From Oscillatoria sp. CS-180 (GTDB lineage: Bacteria > Cyanobacteriota > Cyanobacteriia > Phormidesmidales > Phormidesmidaceae): DNA of 64,000 nt. A model generated the notes under the pieces. The model ran no database searches. It saw only the letters and a program-made list of their open reading frames with translations, and was not told where the DNA came from. Within the stretch, counting starts at the first letter, position 1. The number at the start of each line of letters is the position of its first letter. Below are positions 9,616 through 18,899 of this stretch, piece by piece. The position numbers were made by a program, and so were the translations under genes. The stretch spans positions 1-64,000 of the forward strand of contig NZ_JAQMUB010000094.1 of assembly GCF_028330965.1 (NCBI RefSeq), given 5' to 3'.

Positions 9616-10005
9616 TTAGCGTTTTTTAATGTCCTTTGCCATGTTGCGGAACATATCCATACTGGTGTCGGTTTTATTGTTCCGGCGCTGAAAGCTAGAG
9701 GTTTCAGTCTGGGCAGACGAGGAAGGCTCAGCCTTTTTCTCGGGCTGGCTCGCAATGAGGCCTTTTTCATCCAGTGCACGCCTGCTCAGCGCAGAAATCT
9801 GACGCACTGATTCTAATTCCTCAGCTTGGCCTTTCTTCTTCGCAAATGTCCGCCTCACCACTTTAGTAGAGCGCATGTAGTCGATATCACCAAAGGTTTT
9901 GGCGTCGTCTTCACTTAAGAAAAAAGCACCTGTTTGCTTGGGGGGTTTTGGAGCACGGGGTTGTTTGTTTTTACGGCTAAACAAGCCACGGATAAAGCCA
10001 GTCAT
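9616..10005 (-). CDS. Conserved cyanobacterial hypothetical protein
   Basis: A 129-aa, very basic and Lys/Arg-rich protein. It has no signal peptide and no membrane segment. Visible blocks are GAFFLSEDDAKTFGDIDYMR followed by KVVRRTF, and a C-terminal SMDMFRNMAKDIKKR helix separated by a low-complexity Ser/Lys linker. I believe similar proteins occur in many cyanobacteria, but I do not know a function. It reads in the same direction as the HAD gene, with 79 bp between them. Confidence 0.7.
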   Translation of the reverse strand: MTGFIRGLFSRKNKQPRAPKPPKQTGAFFLSEDDAKTFGDIDYMRSTKVVRRTFAKKKGQAEELESVRQISALSRRALDEKGLIASQPEKKAEPSSSAQTETSSFQRRNNKTDTSMDMFRNMAKDIKKR

Positions 10006-10084
10006 GAACTGTTCCTGCGTCTATATGAGAGTTCTTTACTTATCGTAACGTTAAACTCCACCTCATGGGAGTGTTCTATGAGAC

Positions 10085-10876
10085 TTATCTTTGACTTTGT
10101 TGATTGATAATGGCGTCAACTAATTCCCGAAAACCCGCGACTTCTTCAGATGGAGTGATGAATTTAGGCAAGTGATGCAGGCGATCGCAGTAGTGCTGCA
10201 CATTTGCCACGCCAACCGACAGTGGAAAAAGGCTGGCATCAAATAAGCCCTCATCGTTGGGGCTGTCTCCTACCGTCACAACCTGATTGGGGGCAATATT
10301 AGGAAACTGCTGAGTGAGGACTCGCTGCAATCCAGGGCCTTTGTCTTGAGTTGCAGGGCGAATGTGACACTGCACCGTGCTGTAAGTGAATCCCCATCCT
10401 GCGGTCTGACACTGTTTGGCAATGTGAGTCAAATCGGTAGGCGTTAGATCTCCGATGTCGAAGGTCCAATCCGTCAGCCGAAACGCATTATCGGCAGCAG
10501 GGCGTAAATGGGGAAAGTGGTTTTGAATCTGGGCGAACACAGCTGCTAACTGCTGACGGTGGGTTTTGATATCGTCAGCAATGTCTACGAGCATCATGGG
10601 TTGCCCGGTCTCCTGGGGTAGAAAAACGCCGCCATTTTCAGCGATCGCCCCTACCACAGGCAAATACGCAACAATGCCCTGTACCCAACCCGCAGAACGT
10701 CCTGTCACAATTAGGGTGGCAACATTGGCTTTTGCTAAAGCCATCAGCGCCCGCATCAAGTCTTCAGTGAATTGACCTGTCGAAGTCAGCGTGCCGTCCA
10801 TATCAGTTGCCACTAGCCGAACATCAGCCAGACCCGAAGGCGAAGATTCTTGCAATAGAGCCGGAGAATTTTCCAT
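10085..10876 (-). CDS. HAD-IIB (Cof-like) sugar phosphatase
   Basis: A 263-aa soluble HAD hydrolase. Motif 1 is ATDMDGTLTSTG (nucleophile Asp and acid/base Asp), motif 2 is LIVTGRSAGW, and motifs 3/4 are the Lys region ATQDKGPGL and VTVGDSPNDEGLF. The cap is of the IIB type, placing it near Cof, sucrose-phosphate and mannosyl-3-phosphoglycerate phosphatases. The substrate cannot be fixed from sequence. It is divergent from the M15-peptidase gene with a ~40-bp spacer. Confidence 0.8.
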   Translation of the reverse strand: MENSPALLQESSPSGLADVRLVATDMDGTLTSTGQFTEDLMRALMALAKANVATLIVTGRSAGWVQGIVAYLPVVGAIAENGGVFLPQETGQPMMLVDIADDIKTHRQQLAAVFAQIQNHFPHLRPAADNAFRLTDWTFDIGDLTPTDLTHIAKQCQTAGWGFTYSTVQCHIRPATQDKGPGLQRVLTQQFPNIAPNQVVTVGDSPNDEGLFDASLFPLSVGVANVQHYCDRLHHLPKFITPSEEVAGFRELVDAIINQQSQR

Positions 10877-10917
10877 AAAAGTCCTACACTTTGGGCATAC
10901 TGCAAGGTTTCAGGGCT

Positions 10918-12579
10918 ATGGCACAGCGTTCACCCGATCAGCGCAACAATTATTATCTGATTGAAGCAGGTCGTGCAGGCATTCACAAATCCATCTTGGC
11001 AGCCTTGTATGCCACACAACAGAAGCCTCCGCTCACGGATGGTGAAACAGGGCTAGGAATTGCGCCGGCTAATCGCATTTCTCCTGAAGACGTCAATACC
11101 TTTCCGGAGCAGGTACAGTATGCAGCTAATACGCTTCGAAGCCTTACGGACAAGCTGGCTGATGCCGGTTGGCGGGGGAATGATCTGTGGGATGCAGCAG
11201 CAGGGCGATATAGCGATCGCTTCTTGACTGCGATCGCTGAGGGCTACAGTCCTCCCGCTGCTGATATATCAGCTGCCCGCCTAGAGCCGACCGATGCTGA
11301 AGCGCTCAAGCAGGCTTACATTGCGGATTTAGCAACGGACTACAGCGCAGAGCGATTGCCGCAAAACCTGGCTTTTCTGGATAAGGCGCTCATTGCTTTT
11401 GTTGAACGAATTCTAGCGAACTACAATTGCTTATCTTTTCAACGGCAAGCCCTGCTGGAAGCGGTTCGACTGTGGCGCAAATTGGATACGGATGAAGAGG
11501 CGATCGCAGCCCTTGGCGTGGCCAGGGAAGCGGGCAGTTACGACGAAAGCGCACTGGATCGAGCGCTACTGGACTTTATTGCTCAAGCTGATCGCTCTTT
11601 TTCCGGCTATCCCAATCAGCGAGAGGCGTTAATTCGGTTGGTTCAGCTCTGGCGTGAGCTGGATTCCAGGGAAGAAGCCATTCAAGCGCTGTCCCAGGGG
11701 GATCCGTTTGCGAATGAAACCAATTTGCAAATTTTGGACTCAGCCCTGATTGCGTTTGTGCAAAGAATTCCTGAGTCCTACAAAGGAAAAGGCGATCAGC
11801 GTTTCGCTCTGACTGAGGGATATCGCTTATGGAAGGGACTGGATTCGCGGACGACCGCGATCGAGGATTTGGGCCTTGACCCCCAAGCGTTAATCAAGGG
11901 CACTGGCGATCTATCTGCAATGGCCGTAGCGGCTGCTCAGATTGACCGGGCACTTCTCAATTTCTGGAATCGTGTGCCCACGCTGTATGACGGAGCGACT
12001 GACCAACGGGAAGCCATCCTGCGGGTGGTGACGATATGGCGGCACATGGATGCCCGAATCCCTACCATTCAGTCGCTGTTTGAAGATCTCAAACGTATGG
12101 AGCGGGCGAATAAAGACTCGGTAGAAGCCATGCCGCCCCCTGTTCCTAGCGTTTTGCCGTCTCGCCCTGACCGCTGGACCCCTAACAATATTCAACTAGC
12201 GACTTCAATCTTGCCGAGCGGTAACTTTACGTGGGCAGAAGCAACGCGGGGAGGGGCTCGGATGCCGCCTGACCAAGCCACTGTTGACGCGATTGTCCGC
12301 ATTGCATCCCTGGCTCAGGAAGCCCGAGAGCGCATTGGTCGACCTTTTTTTATTACGAGTTGGTATCGTCCACCAGAGGTGAATGCACGGGTAGGCGGAG
12401 CTTCAATGAGTCGCCATATTGTTGGGGATGCGATCAACTTCTATTGTGATGGTTTGACTGGACGTCAGCTCTATTGGGCACTCGACCCCTGGTGGCCGGG
12501 TGGCTTGGGACGCTACACTCAGTTTCCATACCTGTGTCATTTGGATGCTCGTGGACAGCGATCGCGTTGGGTTCATTAA
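10918..12579 (+). CDS. Repeat protein with C-terminal M15-type peptidase domain
   Basis: A ~553-aa protein without an obvious signal peptide. Residues ~155-400 contain four related ~60-70-aa helical repeats. Each has the pattern LD.AL..F..R.......QR.AL...RLW..LD.R..AI..L; examples start LDKALIAFVERI, LDRALLDFIAQ, LDSALIAFVQRI and IDRALLNFWNRV. The C-terminal ~120 residues are of the peptidase M15A/DUF882 type (murein D-Ala carboxypeptidase fold), with FFITSWYRPPEVNARVGGA, then SRHIVGDAIN, and a later HLD. These give His, Asp and His as likely zinc ligands. A cell-wall substrate is inferred. ATG at 10918 is preferred over TTG 10891. Confidence 0.75.
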   Translation: MAQRSPDQRNNYYLIEAGRAGIHKSILAALYATQQKPPLTDGETGLGIAPANRISPEDVNTFPEQVQYAANTLRSLTDKLADAGWRGNDLWDAAAGRYSDRFLTAIAEGYSPPAADISAARLEPTDAEALKQAYIADLATDYSAERLPQNLAFLDKALIAFVERILANYNCLSFQRQALLEAVRLWRKLDTDEEAIAALGVAREAGSYDESALDRALLDFIAQADRSFSGYPNQREALIRLVQLWRELDSREEAIQALSQGDPFANETNLQILDSALIAFVQRIPESYKGKGDQRFALTEGYRLWKGLDSRTTAIEDLGLDPQALIKGTGDLSAMAVAAAQIDRALLNFWNRVPTLYDGATDQREAILRVVTIWRHMDARIPTIQSLFEDLKRMERANKDSVEAMPPPVPSVLPSRPDRWTPNNIQLATSILPSGNFTWAEATRGGARMPPDQATVDAIVRIASLAQEARERIGRPFFITSWYRPPEVNARVGGASMSRHIVGDAINFYCDGLTGRQLYWALDPWWPGGLGRYTQFPYLCHLDARGQRSRWVH

Positions 12580-12653
12580 GACAGCTTGCACCGTGGTACT
12601 TTTGCAGCGCTAACCGGGAATTTTTGTTGTACTGAAACACTCCGATTTCCACC

Positions 12654-13412
12654 ATGAAATATTCGCTCACTCAATCTCGTTTCATCGTGGCTCAAGCACC
12701 TGTTCCAGAATCGTTGCCTGAGACGAAGATGAGCGTTGACCTCTGGATGATTGCGTCGGGCTTGCTGTTGGCTTTACTGATTGCGGGGGGAATTTTTGCC
12801 CAGCGTCAGATTAATGAATTACGAAAGCAACTCAAGTTTACTGAGTATAAAAATAACGAGCTGCAAAAGCGAGTCAAGATGGCGTTAGGGACCATCACTA
12901 AGATGGAGAAAAACCCTGACCTGATTCACTCACGAGAGTTTAATTTAGACTATCTGCGATTGCGGATGGATGAGGAGTTGTTCCACTTCCAGATTGTTAA
13001 TCAGCTGAAAGTTAAAGTGAAGCAGCAGCTGGCGATCGCTCTCCGACCGCGTCAAGCGGAAGCAGGCATGATTGGGGTTTCTAGCAAGGCTCGACAAATT
13101 GACCAAATTTTTGACGTGGTCTACAAAACGAGCGAGGCACTGGGGTCAAAAACGCGAGTTCTGTTCAGAATTGAGATTAAGCTAGCGAAAATTCCAACCC
13201 AATCGACTTCTTCCACAATCAACCAAATTATTGAATGTATTGAAACGTTTCTCAGCCCTAAGGCAGAGGGGAGTACTTGGCAACCAACGATTCAGGGTCG
13301 TCTAGCTAATATGCATTGGGACCAAAAGGCTAAGCCGACTCCGCTATTAGTGCTGGAGCAGTCAGCTGAAGGGGTGAACGTGACTTTGCGGAGTAAATAT
13401 AAGCCAGCGTAG
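12654..13412 (+). CDS. Membrane-anchored coiled-coil protein, unknown
   Basis: A 252-aa protein with one N-terminal membrane segment (VDLWMIASGLLLALLIAGGI) followed by a charged helix (QRQINELRKQLKFTEYKNNE) likely to be coiled coil. Then comes a ~170-aa soluble domain with no catalytic motif that I recognise (LAIALRPRQ, KTRVLFRIEIKLAKIP). Related proteins appear to be limited to cyanobacteria. It follows the peptidase-repeat gene by 74 bp on the same strand and may be cotranscribed with it. The function is unknown. Confidence 0.7.
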   Translation: MKYSLTQSRFIVAQAPVPESLPETKMSVDLWMIASGLLLALLIAGGIFAQRQINELRKQLKFTEYKNNELQKRVKMALGTITKMEKNPDLIHSREFNLDYLRLRMDEELFHFQIVNQLKVKVKQQLAIALRPRQAEAGMIGVSSKARQIDQIFDVVYKTSEALGSKTRVLFRIEIKLAKIPTQSTSSTINQIIECIETFLSPKAEGSTWQPTIQGRLANMHWDQKAKPTPLLVLEQSAEGVNVTLRSKYKPA

Positions 13413-13591
13413 GTCAGTCGGATAGGTCTGTTGGTCAGCGATCGCGCGTGCCGAAATAGGTTTTATCCTTTTGCCACATTTTGATTCCCTCTAAAGCGAG
13501 ATGTTAGAAGGGCAACATACGTCGAGAATGAAGCGGGTGTTTGGTGGTTTTTTTCCCACTCTAAAAATCCGTTGCAAAGGAGCGCACCTTA

Positions 13592-15748
13592 ATGGCTTTG
13601 ATGTCTTACGTCAGCGGGCTGCTGTCATCTAACAGCGTTCTGGGCTTCTTGTCATCCTTCAGAAATGCCTTTGATATTGTCAACCGGGGTCCCATTGAGG
13701 ACCCCGTCACCGTATTTCTGGTGATTGTCGGCATTATGCTGATTGCGCCCCTCCTATTTGAGCGCTTAAAGCTGCCCGGCATCGTGGGTCTGATCCTGGC
13801 GGGTGTTGTCGTGGGTCCTCACGGATTGGGGCTATTAGAGCGTGATGAAACCATCGTGCTGTTAGGCACCGTAGGACTCCTTTTTCTGATGTTTCTGGGT
13901 GGACTGGAAACGAGTCTGGATGACCTCAAGAAGAATGCCGGTCCTGCTTTGAGCTTTGGCTTCATCACGTTTTTGCTGCCCATGGTGATGGGGACGGGGG
14001 CCATGATGCTGGCAGGCTATGGACTTCTAGCAGCAGTGCTAGTGGCGTCCTGTTTAGCCTCTCATACGCTGATCGCCTTGCCTGTTCTAAGCAAGTTGGG
14101 AATTATGAAAGCTCCCCCGGTCACAGCTACGTTAGGGGGAACGCTCATTACCAATGTCTTGGCACTGCTCGTACTCGCGGTTGTGGTCAAAGCCCAGGAA
14201 GGAGACTTGACGCTCAATTTCTGGCTATTTCTGATTCCGTCGCTGATTATCTTCACCTTCATGACGCTGTGGGGAATTCCTCGTTTAGGACGTTGGTTTT
14301 TCATCAAGTTTGGTCATGATGAAGGGGCTGAATTTGGCTTTGTGCTGGTAGCTCTTTTTGTGGTGTCCTACATTGCTGGACTGATTGAGATTGAGCCGAT
14401 TGTGGGAGCTTTCTTAGTGGGCGTTGCGATTACGCAGCAGATCCCTAGCCTCAGTCCGTTGATGAACCGAATTCAATTTATTGGCAACACGCTGTTTGTG
14501 CCGTTCTTTCTCATTTCTGTCGGCATGTTGGTGGATCCCCTAATTCTTTTCCGGGAGCCGCGATCGCTCCTCATTGCGGGAGTCATTATTGGGGCAGAAC
14601 TCTTAAGCAAGTTCCTGGCGGCTTGGGGAACAGGCAAGATTTTCAAGTGGCCGTTTAATACTTCGGTCACGGTTTTTGGTCTCTCAGTGGCTCAGGCGGC
14701 GTCAACGCTAGCGGCGGTTACGGTTGCCTTCAATCTTGATATTGTGGATGAAGCAACTGTTAACGGCGTCATTGTCATGATTCTGGTGAGCTGCATTCTG
14801 TCTCCCTGGGTGACGGAGCGCTGGGGTAGTCGTATGGATATGACAACAGCGACGGCTGCCAGTGACGACTCCGATATGGATTGGGGCAAGCGCATCTTGA
14901 TTCCCGTTTCCAACCCTGAAACTGAAAACAACTTGTTGTCCTTGGCGGTATTGCTGTCTAAGCGCATGAAGGGAACGCTACTGCCGCTACATGTCCTGAC
15001 TGATCGCAAGGGCAAAATTTCGCAGCAGCAGCAGCTCAACCAGCAGCGCTTGCTCGCCGCTGCCGAAGACTTTTCCCATGGTGCTGCTGCTGATGTAGAG
15101 GCGATCGCCCGAGTCGATCACAGCATTAAGAAGGGTATTTTGCGAGCCGCGACTGAGCGGCAGGTCAGCATGATTATCTGTGGCTGGAACGGACGCCCCA
15201 ACTATCAAAAGAATTTATTCAACAGCATGATTGACAGCCTCTTGCAGCTGACGACTGTGCCTGTCTTGATTGCTCGCCTATCGCAGCCCGTTGAGTTAGT
15301 GAATCGAGTCGTCTTGGCGCTCACTGTGAAGCGGAAGTTGACGGCAGCAGACCAGCTGTCTTTGTCGTTGGCACAGCAGCTTGCTGAAGAACTTAAAGCA
15401 CCTTTGAACATTCTCCTGATCTACACCCGTCCTGAAAATCGAACAGCGACTGCTTGGATGGATGGACTACCCGAAAACGCGACTCTCGTTCGTGTCCAAG
15501 GTAACCCTGTTCAACAGATTTCAAATGCGGTTAAGTCTCAAGACTTGCTAATTCTGCCAACTAAGCGGGGACGCTATGAGGGCAAAATCGCTGTCCGCCG
15601 CGAACCGGATGCGATCGCCTACCACTGCCAAAAGACTGCCATGATTGTGGTCCATACGCCCATTGGCAGCCCGGCTAGCAACTACATCCGGAAAGGGAAT
15701 CAGCTGACTCAAGTGCCTGAACGAGAGGCGATCGCCTCTGCTCCTTAG
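13592..15748 (+). CDS. CPA2 cation/proton antiporter with C-terminal Usp-like domains
   Basis: A 718-aa inner-membrane protein. Residues ~35-425 form the Na+/H+ exchanger domain with about 12 segments (APLLFERLKLPGIVGLILAG, FLGGLETSLDDLKKNAGPAL, FLISVGMLVDP). Residues ~440-690 are two universal-stress-protein-like cytoplasmic domains (ILIPVSNPETENNLLSLAVL; VVLALTVKRKLTAADQLSLS). The layout matches cyanobacterial NhaS-type CPA2 antiporters, which exchange Na+ or K+ for H+ and support salt and pH tolerance. SD AAGGAG lies ~11 nt before the ATG. The exact ion cannot be read from the sequence. It fits with stpA as another salt-related gene in the window. Confidence 0.88.
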   Translation: MALMSYVSGLLSSNSVLGFLSSFRNAFDIVNRGPIEDPVTVFLVIVGIMLIAPLLFERLKLPGIVGLILAGVVVGPHGLGLLERDETIVLLGTVGLLFLMFLGGLETSLDDLKKNAGPALSFGFITFLLPMVMGTGAMMLAGYGLLAAVLVASCLASHTLIALPVLSKLGIMKAPPVTATLGGTLITNVLALLVLAVVVKAQEGDLTLNFWLFLIPSLIIFTFMTLWGIPRLGRWFFIKFGHDEGAEFGFVLVALFVVSYIAGLIEIEPIVGAFLVGVAITQQIPSLSPLMNRIQFIGNTLFVPFFLISVGMLVDPLILFREPRSLLIAGVIIGAELLSKFLAAWGTGKIFKWPFNTSVTVFGLSVAQAASTLAAVTVAFNLDIVDEATVNGVIVMILVSCILSPWVTERWGSRMDMTTATAASDDSDMDWGKRILIPVSNPETENNLLSLAVLLSKRMKGTLLPLHVLTDRKGKISQQQQLNQQRLLAAAEDFSHGAAADVEAIARVDHSIKKGILRAATERQVSMIICGWNGRPNYQKNLFNSMIDSLLQLTTVPVLIARLSQPVELVNRVVLALTVKRKLTAADQLSLSLAQQLAEELKAPLNILLIYTRPENRTATAWMDGLPENATLVRVQGNPVQQISNAVKSQDLLILPTKRGRYEGKIAVRREPDAIAYHCQKTAMIVVHTPIGSPASNYIRKGNQLTQVPEREAIASAP

Positions 15749-15751
15749 CCT

Positions 15752-15815
15752 TAATTTCCTGGGGGCTATCATTTAGCACTCGAAGCTTTGTTAGAAAAGG
15801 TTTTAGCCCCTAGCT
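15752..15815 (+). terminator. Inverted repeat after the antiporter gene
   Basis: GGGGGCTA shortly after the stop can pair with TAGCCCC about 40 bases later. The loop is long and there is no clear T tract, so this is only a weak terminator candidate. Confidence 0.3.
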
Positions 15816-15960
15816 GATCAATCGAGGACAGGCGCAGCAATGCTTCTGCTACAAGGTTTCTAGCATTCATGGATGGCGCGCCCTAATGCACTATGCGAAT
15901 GCTGTGCCCACGTTGTGCCGCCAGCGTTAAGCTGTAAGAGCATTCTTTCAGAGATTGATT

Positions 15961-16875
15961 GTGTGGTCTGACCACTATCAAACACCGCGTTCTGTGTGGA
16001 CGGTGAGCGCGATCGCGGCGACGGCTTTTCATGCTGGCGTGATTGGCTGGGGCCTTACGGTGAGGCAAACTCAACCAAGGATTGCTCCTGCACCCATTCA
16101 GGTTATTGCGCTACCTGCTGAATCTACGGCTGACGTCAGTCCAGCCTCTGAGGCGGCCACTGCTGTTGAGCCTGCCCCTAATTCGGCATTGTCTTCAACT
16201 CGCACAAATCCCGATTTTGCAGAGCCGCCCATTGAGCCAGTAGAGCCATCCGATATGGGTGACCCGTCAACGTCTGCGGCACCGATTCCCGCCACCACCA
16301 CTAATCGTCCTGATCCGCCAGTAACACAGGCTGAATCGCCCGGTTCCTCAGCGGTGGCTACACCTGCTCCCAGCGACTCGGCCACTCCTCCCTCCACAGC
16401 GCCGCCTGAAATTCCTGAATTACCTTCTGTTGAGCCCACCGTTGATGGATCAAGACGACCGCTGCCGCTCACGACGGGCGATCTAGAAACGGATGATTTC
16501 ACGGATGATGTCGGTCTACAAACGGCTTGGCAGCTTCAACTGTTAGGAGCCGATATTCCTGAGGAATTGCCTCAAGCTCCTCTTGGATGGCCGCAGGCGA
16601 TGAATGCTGTTTTCAACGATGCAAACTGTGCTACCAATTTGATGCCCCCAGGAACATCGATCCAAACCACTGTGAGACCCATTGTTGAAGCTGACGGTCG
16701 CATCTCAGCCATCCGGGCTTTGACTGATGACGACAATCCTAATAGCGCTATCGTTGCAGCCTGTCTCAATTCCCTCACTGCTCAGATTCCGCCTCTGATT
16801 CCTGCAAGAGATGGTGGCGACGCGATCGCCTCTGACGCCATGATCTTAATTATTGAGATCCGCGCTCCTCAATAA
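15961..16875 (+). CDS. TonB-like energy-transducer protein
   Basis: A ~304-aa protein with one N-terminal membrane segment (WTVSAIAATAFHAGVIGWGL) and a long Pro/Ala/Ser/Thr-rich linker (~45-170). The C-terminal ~90-aa domain has the TonB_C look: TTVRPIVEADGRISAIRALT, NSAIVAACLNSL and a final beta strand DAMILIIEIRAP. TonB links the inner-membrane proton motive force to outer-membrane receptors. ExbB/ExbD are not adjacent, so the role is inferred from architecture only. The start is GTG 15961 or TTG 15955; no ATG lies near the N-terminus. The opposite-strand ORF across the proline-rich linker is an artefact of composition. Confidence 0.6.
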   Translation: MWSDHYQTPRSVWTVSAIAATAFHAGVIGWGLTVRQTQPRIAPAPIQVIALPAESTADVSPASEAATAVEPAPNSALSSTRTNPDFAEPPIEPVEPSDMGDPSTSAAPIPATTTNRPDPPVTQAESPGSSAVATPAPSDSATPPSTAPPEIPELPSVEPTVDGSRRPLPLTTGDLETDDFTDDVGLQTAWQLQLLGADIPEELPQAPLGWPQAMNAVFNDANCATNLMPPGTSIQTTVRPIVEADGRISAIRALTDDDNPNSAIVAACLNSLTAQIPPLIPARDGGDAIASDAMILIIEIRAPQ

Positions 16876-16967
16876 TCGTTTGTCATTTTGGGTCCTTCAT
16901 CCTTCATTGCTCTTTTTGCTGTACAAGTAGCTGTGTAGAGCCGTATCGGTATGGGCGGAGTATTGAT

Positions 16968-17552
16968 ATGACGGTGATTTCTGCGGCAATTGTGCTGTTG
17001 CTGATTCTGGACCCCTTTGGCAATTTGGTGACTATCAACACGCTGCTTTCTGAGATTCCAGGGAGAAAGCGCCAGCGCATCATTCTCCGCGAAGCGCTGA
17101 TTGCCTACGGTATTTTGGTGGCGTTTCTGTTTGGTGGCAATCCGTTACTGTCATTCTTCGGGGTCGATTCCCATACCTTACGAATTGCGGGGGGTGTGAT
17201 CTTGTTTCTCATTGCCTTGGGTATGGTGTTTCCAGATCGATCCTCTATGCCATCGACGCTCGATGCAGAACCGTTTATTGTCCCTATTGCGATGCCGCTG
17301 ATTGCGGGTCCGAGCGCGATCGCGGCACTCCTAGTTTTAGCAAAGTCTGATCCGCACCTGCTCTTGAGTTGGCTTGGTGCATTGACGTTGGCGATCGGAA
17401 TTTCTGCTTTCATCTTGTGGGCTTCTCCTTGGATCTTTCAACGTCTGGGGCAACGAGGAGCTTTAGCGATAGAGCGGCTGATGGGAATGCTCCTGATCAT
17501 TCTCTCGATACAAATGATGTTGGACGGGATCGAGCAGTATTTGCAGACGTAA
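16968..17552 (+). CDS. MarC family integral membrane protein
   Basis: A 194-aa protein with six predicted membrane segments. It has the MarC/YhgN signatures LILDPFGNLVTINTLLSEIP near the N-terminus, FFGVDSHTLRIAGGVILFLI, and PIAMPLIAGPSAIAALLVLA. The transport substrate of this family is not established. ATG at 16968 follows GGCGGAG. It stands alone between the TonB-like gene and an unassigned spacer. Confidence 0.85.
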   Translation: MTVISAAIVLLLILDPFGNLVTINTLLSEIPGRKRQRIILREALIAYGILVAFLFGGNPLLSFFGVDSHTLRIAGGVILFLIALGMVFPDRSSMPSTLDAEPFIVPIAMPLIAGPSAIAALLVLAKSDPHLLLSWLGALTLAIGISAFILWASPWIFQRLGQRGALAIERLMGMLLIILSIQMMLDGIEQYLQT

Positions 17553-17562
17553 CCTTAGATTG

Positions 17563-17724
17563 GTGCTGCACTTGACTCAGCAACAGGGCATTGAACCGGT
17601 GCTTAGGACATCTCGTTCTGCCAAGGCAATGAAGTCAGGGCTGATGCAGTTGAATCCGGCTTTGACTCCTGAGGAGATTTCTAAACATAAAATTACCGGG
17701 CTGCGGTGCATTACGCTGCGTTAA
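17563..17724 (+). pseudogene. Possible 53-codon gene remnant
   Basis: Directly after marC, a short reading frame (GTG 17563, stop 17722-17724) translates to a protein-like stretch including RTSRSAKAMKSGLMQLNPAL and TPEEISKHKITGLRCITLR. The amino-acid composition looks coding, but I do not recognise the family and there is no clear ribosome site. It may be the tail of a decayed gene or a genuine small protein. The remaining spacer to 17985 holds nothing I can name except AGGAGG at 17952-17957. Confidence 0.25.
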
Positions 17725-17985
17725 TGGCACCCTACCAGCGGTAAATTTTTTCTGGAGTCCCCTTAAGCCTCCGAACATGGGGAAACCGGATTCAACGGCC
17801 CTAGAATTGGGGGATGCAAGAGGCTATGTGTAAGCCTTAAAAATATTGAATCACCTCTGTAAGGCAAGCTACGGTACCTAGGTGTGCTCATGCCGGATTA
17901 GAGGAGAAAGCGTCTACCTGGACAAAAAGCTGGATTATTCCGCGCTAAGGTAGGAGGCAAGAATTGAAAGTATTGAGTGTTGTCA

Positions 17986-18765
17986 ATGGCTTGCTTTACT
18001 AAATCGATGGTCTCTGCGGCTAGTCTGGGTCTGGGTTTGAGCTGGCTGGCGATCGCACCTCAGGCGATCGCTGCTCCACCCGAAACAGCCCCGGCTCAAT
18101 TGATTTCAGCTATTGACAATATTGAGGCGGCTGCGAACCAGCAAGATATTGATCAGGTGATGGCTCTTTATAGTCCGGCTTTTCAAGGACCTGATGGGTT
18201 TACCCGTGAGCAGTATCAAATGACGCTCACTGAATTTTGGGGCCAGTATTCCAATCTGACGTACGATGTTGAACTCTTGGCGTGGGAATCTGAGGGGACT
18301 GCACTCATTGCTGAGACACTGACAACCGTTACAGGAACCCGGTCTACCGTTGGACGCGATATGAACTTGACCGCTGAAGTGCGATCGCGGCAGCGGTTTG
18401 AAAACGGGCAGGTGGTCTCGCAGGAAATTTTGTCTGAGCAAACTCAGCTCGCATCTGGTGAGAGACCTCCTTCTGTGGAGATTCTGCTGCCCGAATCGGT
18501 GACGCCAGGAGAGCGTTTTAATTTTGATGCCATTGTGGAAGAACCGCTGGGCGATCGCTTGCTGTTGGGAATTGCCGTGGATGAAGGGGTGACGGCTGAG
18601 GATTTTCTGACACCGCGCCCGCTTGATTTGCAAGCGTTGTCAGCAGGAGGCTTATTCAAGATAGGTAAAGCGCCAGAGCAGCCTGACCACCGCTGGATTT
18701 CCTCGGTTCTCGTTCGCAATGATGGGTTTGTGATTGATACTCGTCGCCTGAACGTCGAAAATTGA
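17986..18765 (+). CDS. Exported NTF2/SnoaL-like protein, unknown
   Basis: A ~259-aa protein with a signal peptide (SAASLGLGLSWLAIAPQAIAA, cleavage near AIAA/PPE). It is followed by an NTF2-like region (SAIDNIEAAANQQDIDQVMA then LYSPAFQGPDGFT) and a second ~100-aa beta-rich domain with VEILLPESVTPGERFNFDAI. NTF2-like folds in this setting are often ligand-binding rather than catalytic. It is probably periplasmic or in the thylakoid lumen. GTG 17977 and ATG 17986 are both possible; the strong AGGAGG lies ~28 bases before the ATG, further than usual. Confidence 0.65.
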   Translation: MACFTKSMVSAASLGLGLSWLAIAPQAIAAPPETAPAQLISAIDNIEAAANQQDIDQVMALYSPAFQGPDGFTREQYQMTLTEFWGQYSNLTYDVELLAWESEGTALIAETLTTVTGTRSTVGRDMNLTAEVRSRQRFENGQVVSQEILSEQTQLASGERPPSVEILLPESVTPGERFNFDAIVEEPLGDRLLLGIAVDEGVTAEDFLTPRPLDLQALSAGGLFKIGKAPEQPDHRWISSVLVRNDGFVIDTRRLNVEN

Positions 18766-18899
18766 AGCGAGTTTGCGTACCAGTAGGGTGAGGTGCGGTC
18801 TCTCAACAGATGGCCCTATACGACCAAACCCTCTAGAAATGGTTAGCAGACTTAGGTAAGAAGGCCATAGATTGGGTGGCCTTGGGGAAGCCGGAGCTG

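Noticed and set aside
16098-16502. Minus-strand Gly/Ser-rich frame opposite the TonB-like gene
   Set aside because: Low-complexity shadow of the proline-rich linker; no start site or homology.
17725-17985. RNase P RNA, tmRNA or group II intron end in the marC spacer
   Set aside because: I compared the stretch with remembered signatures of these RNAs and found no match; it remains unassigned.
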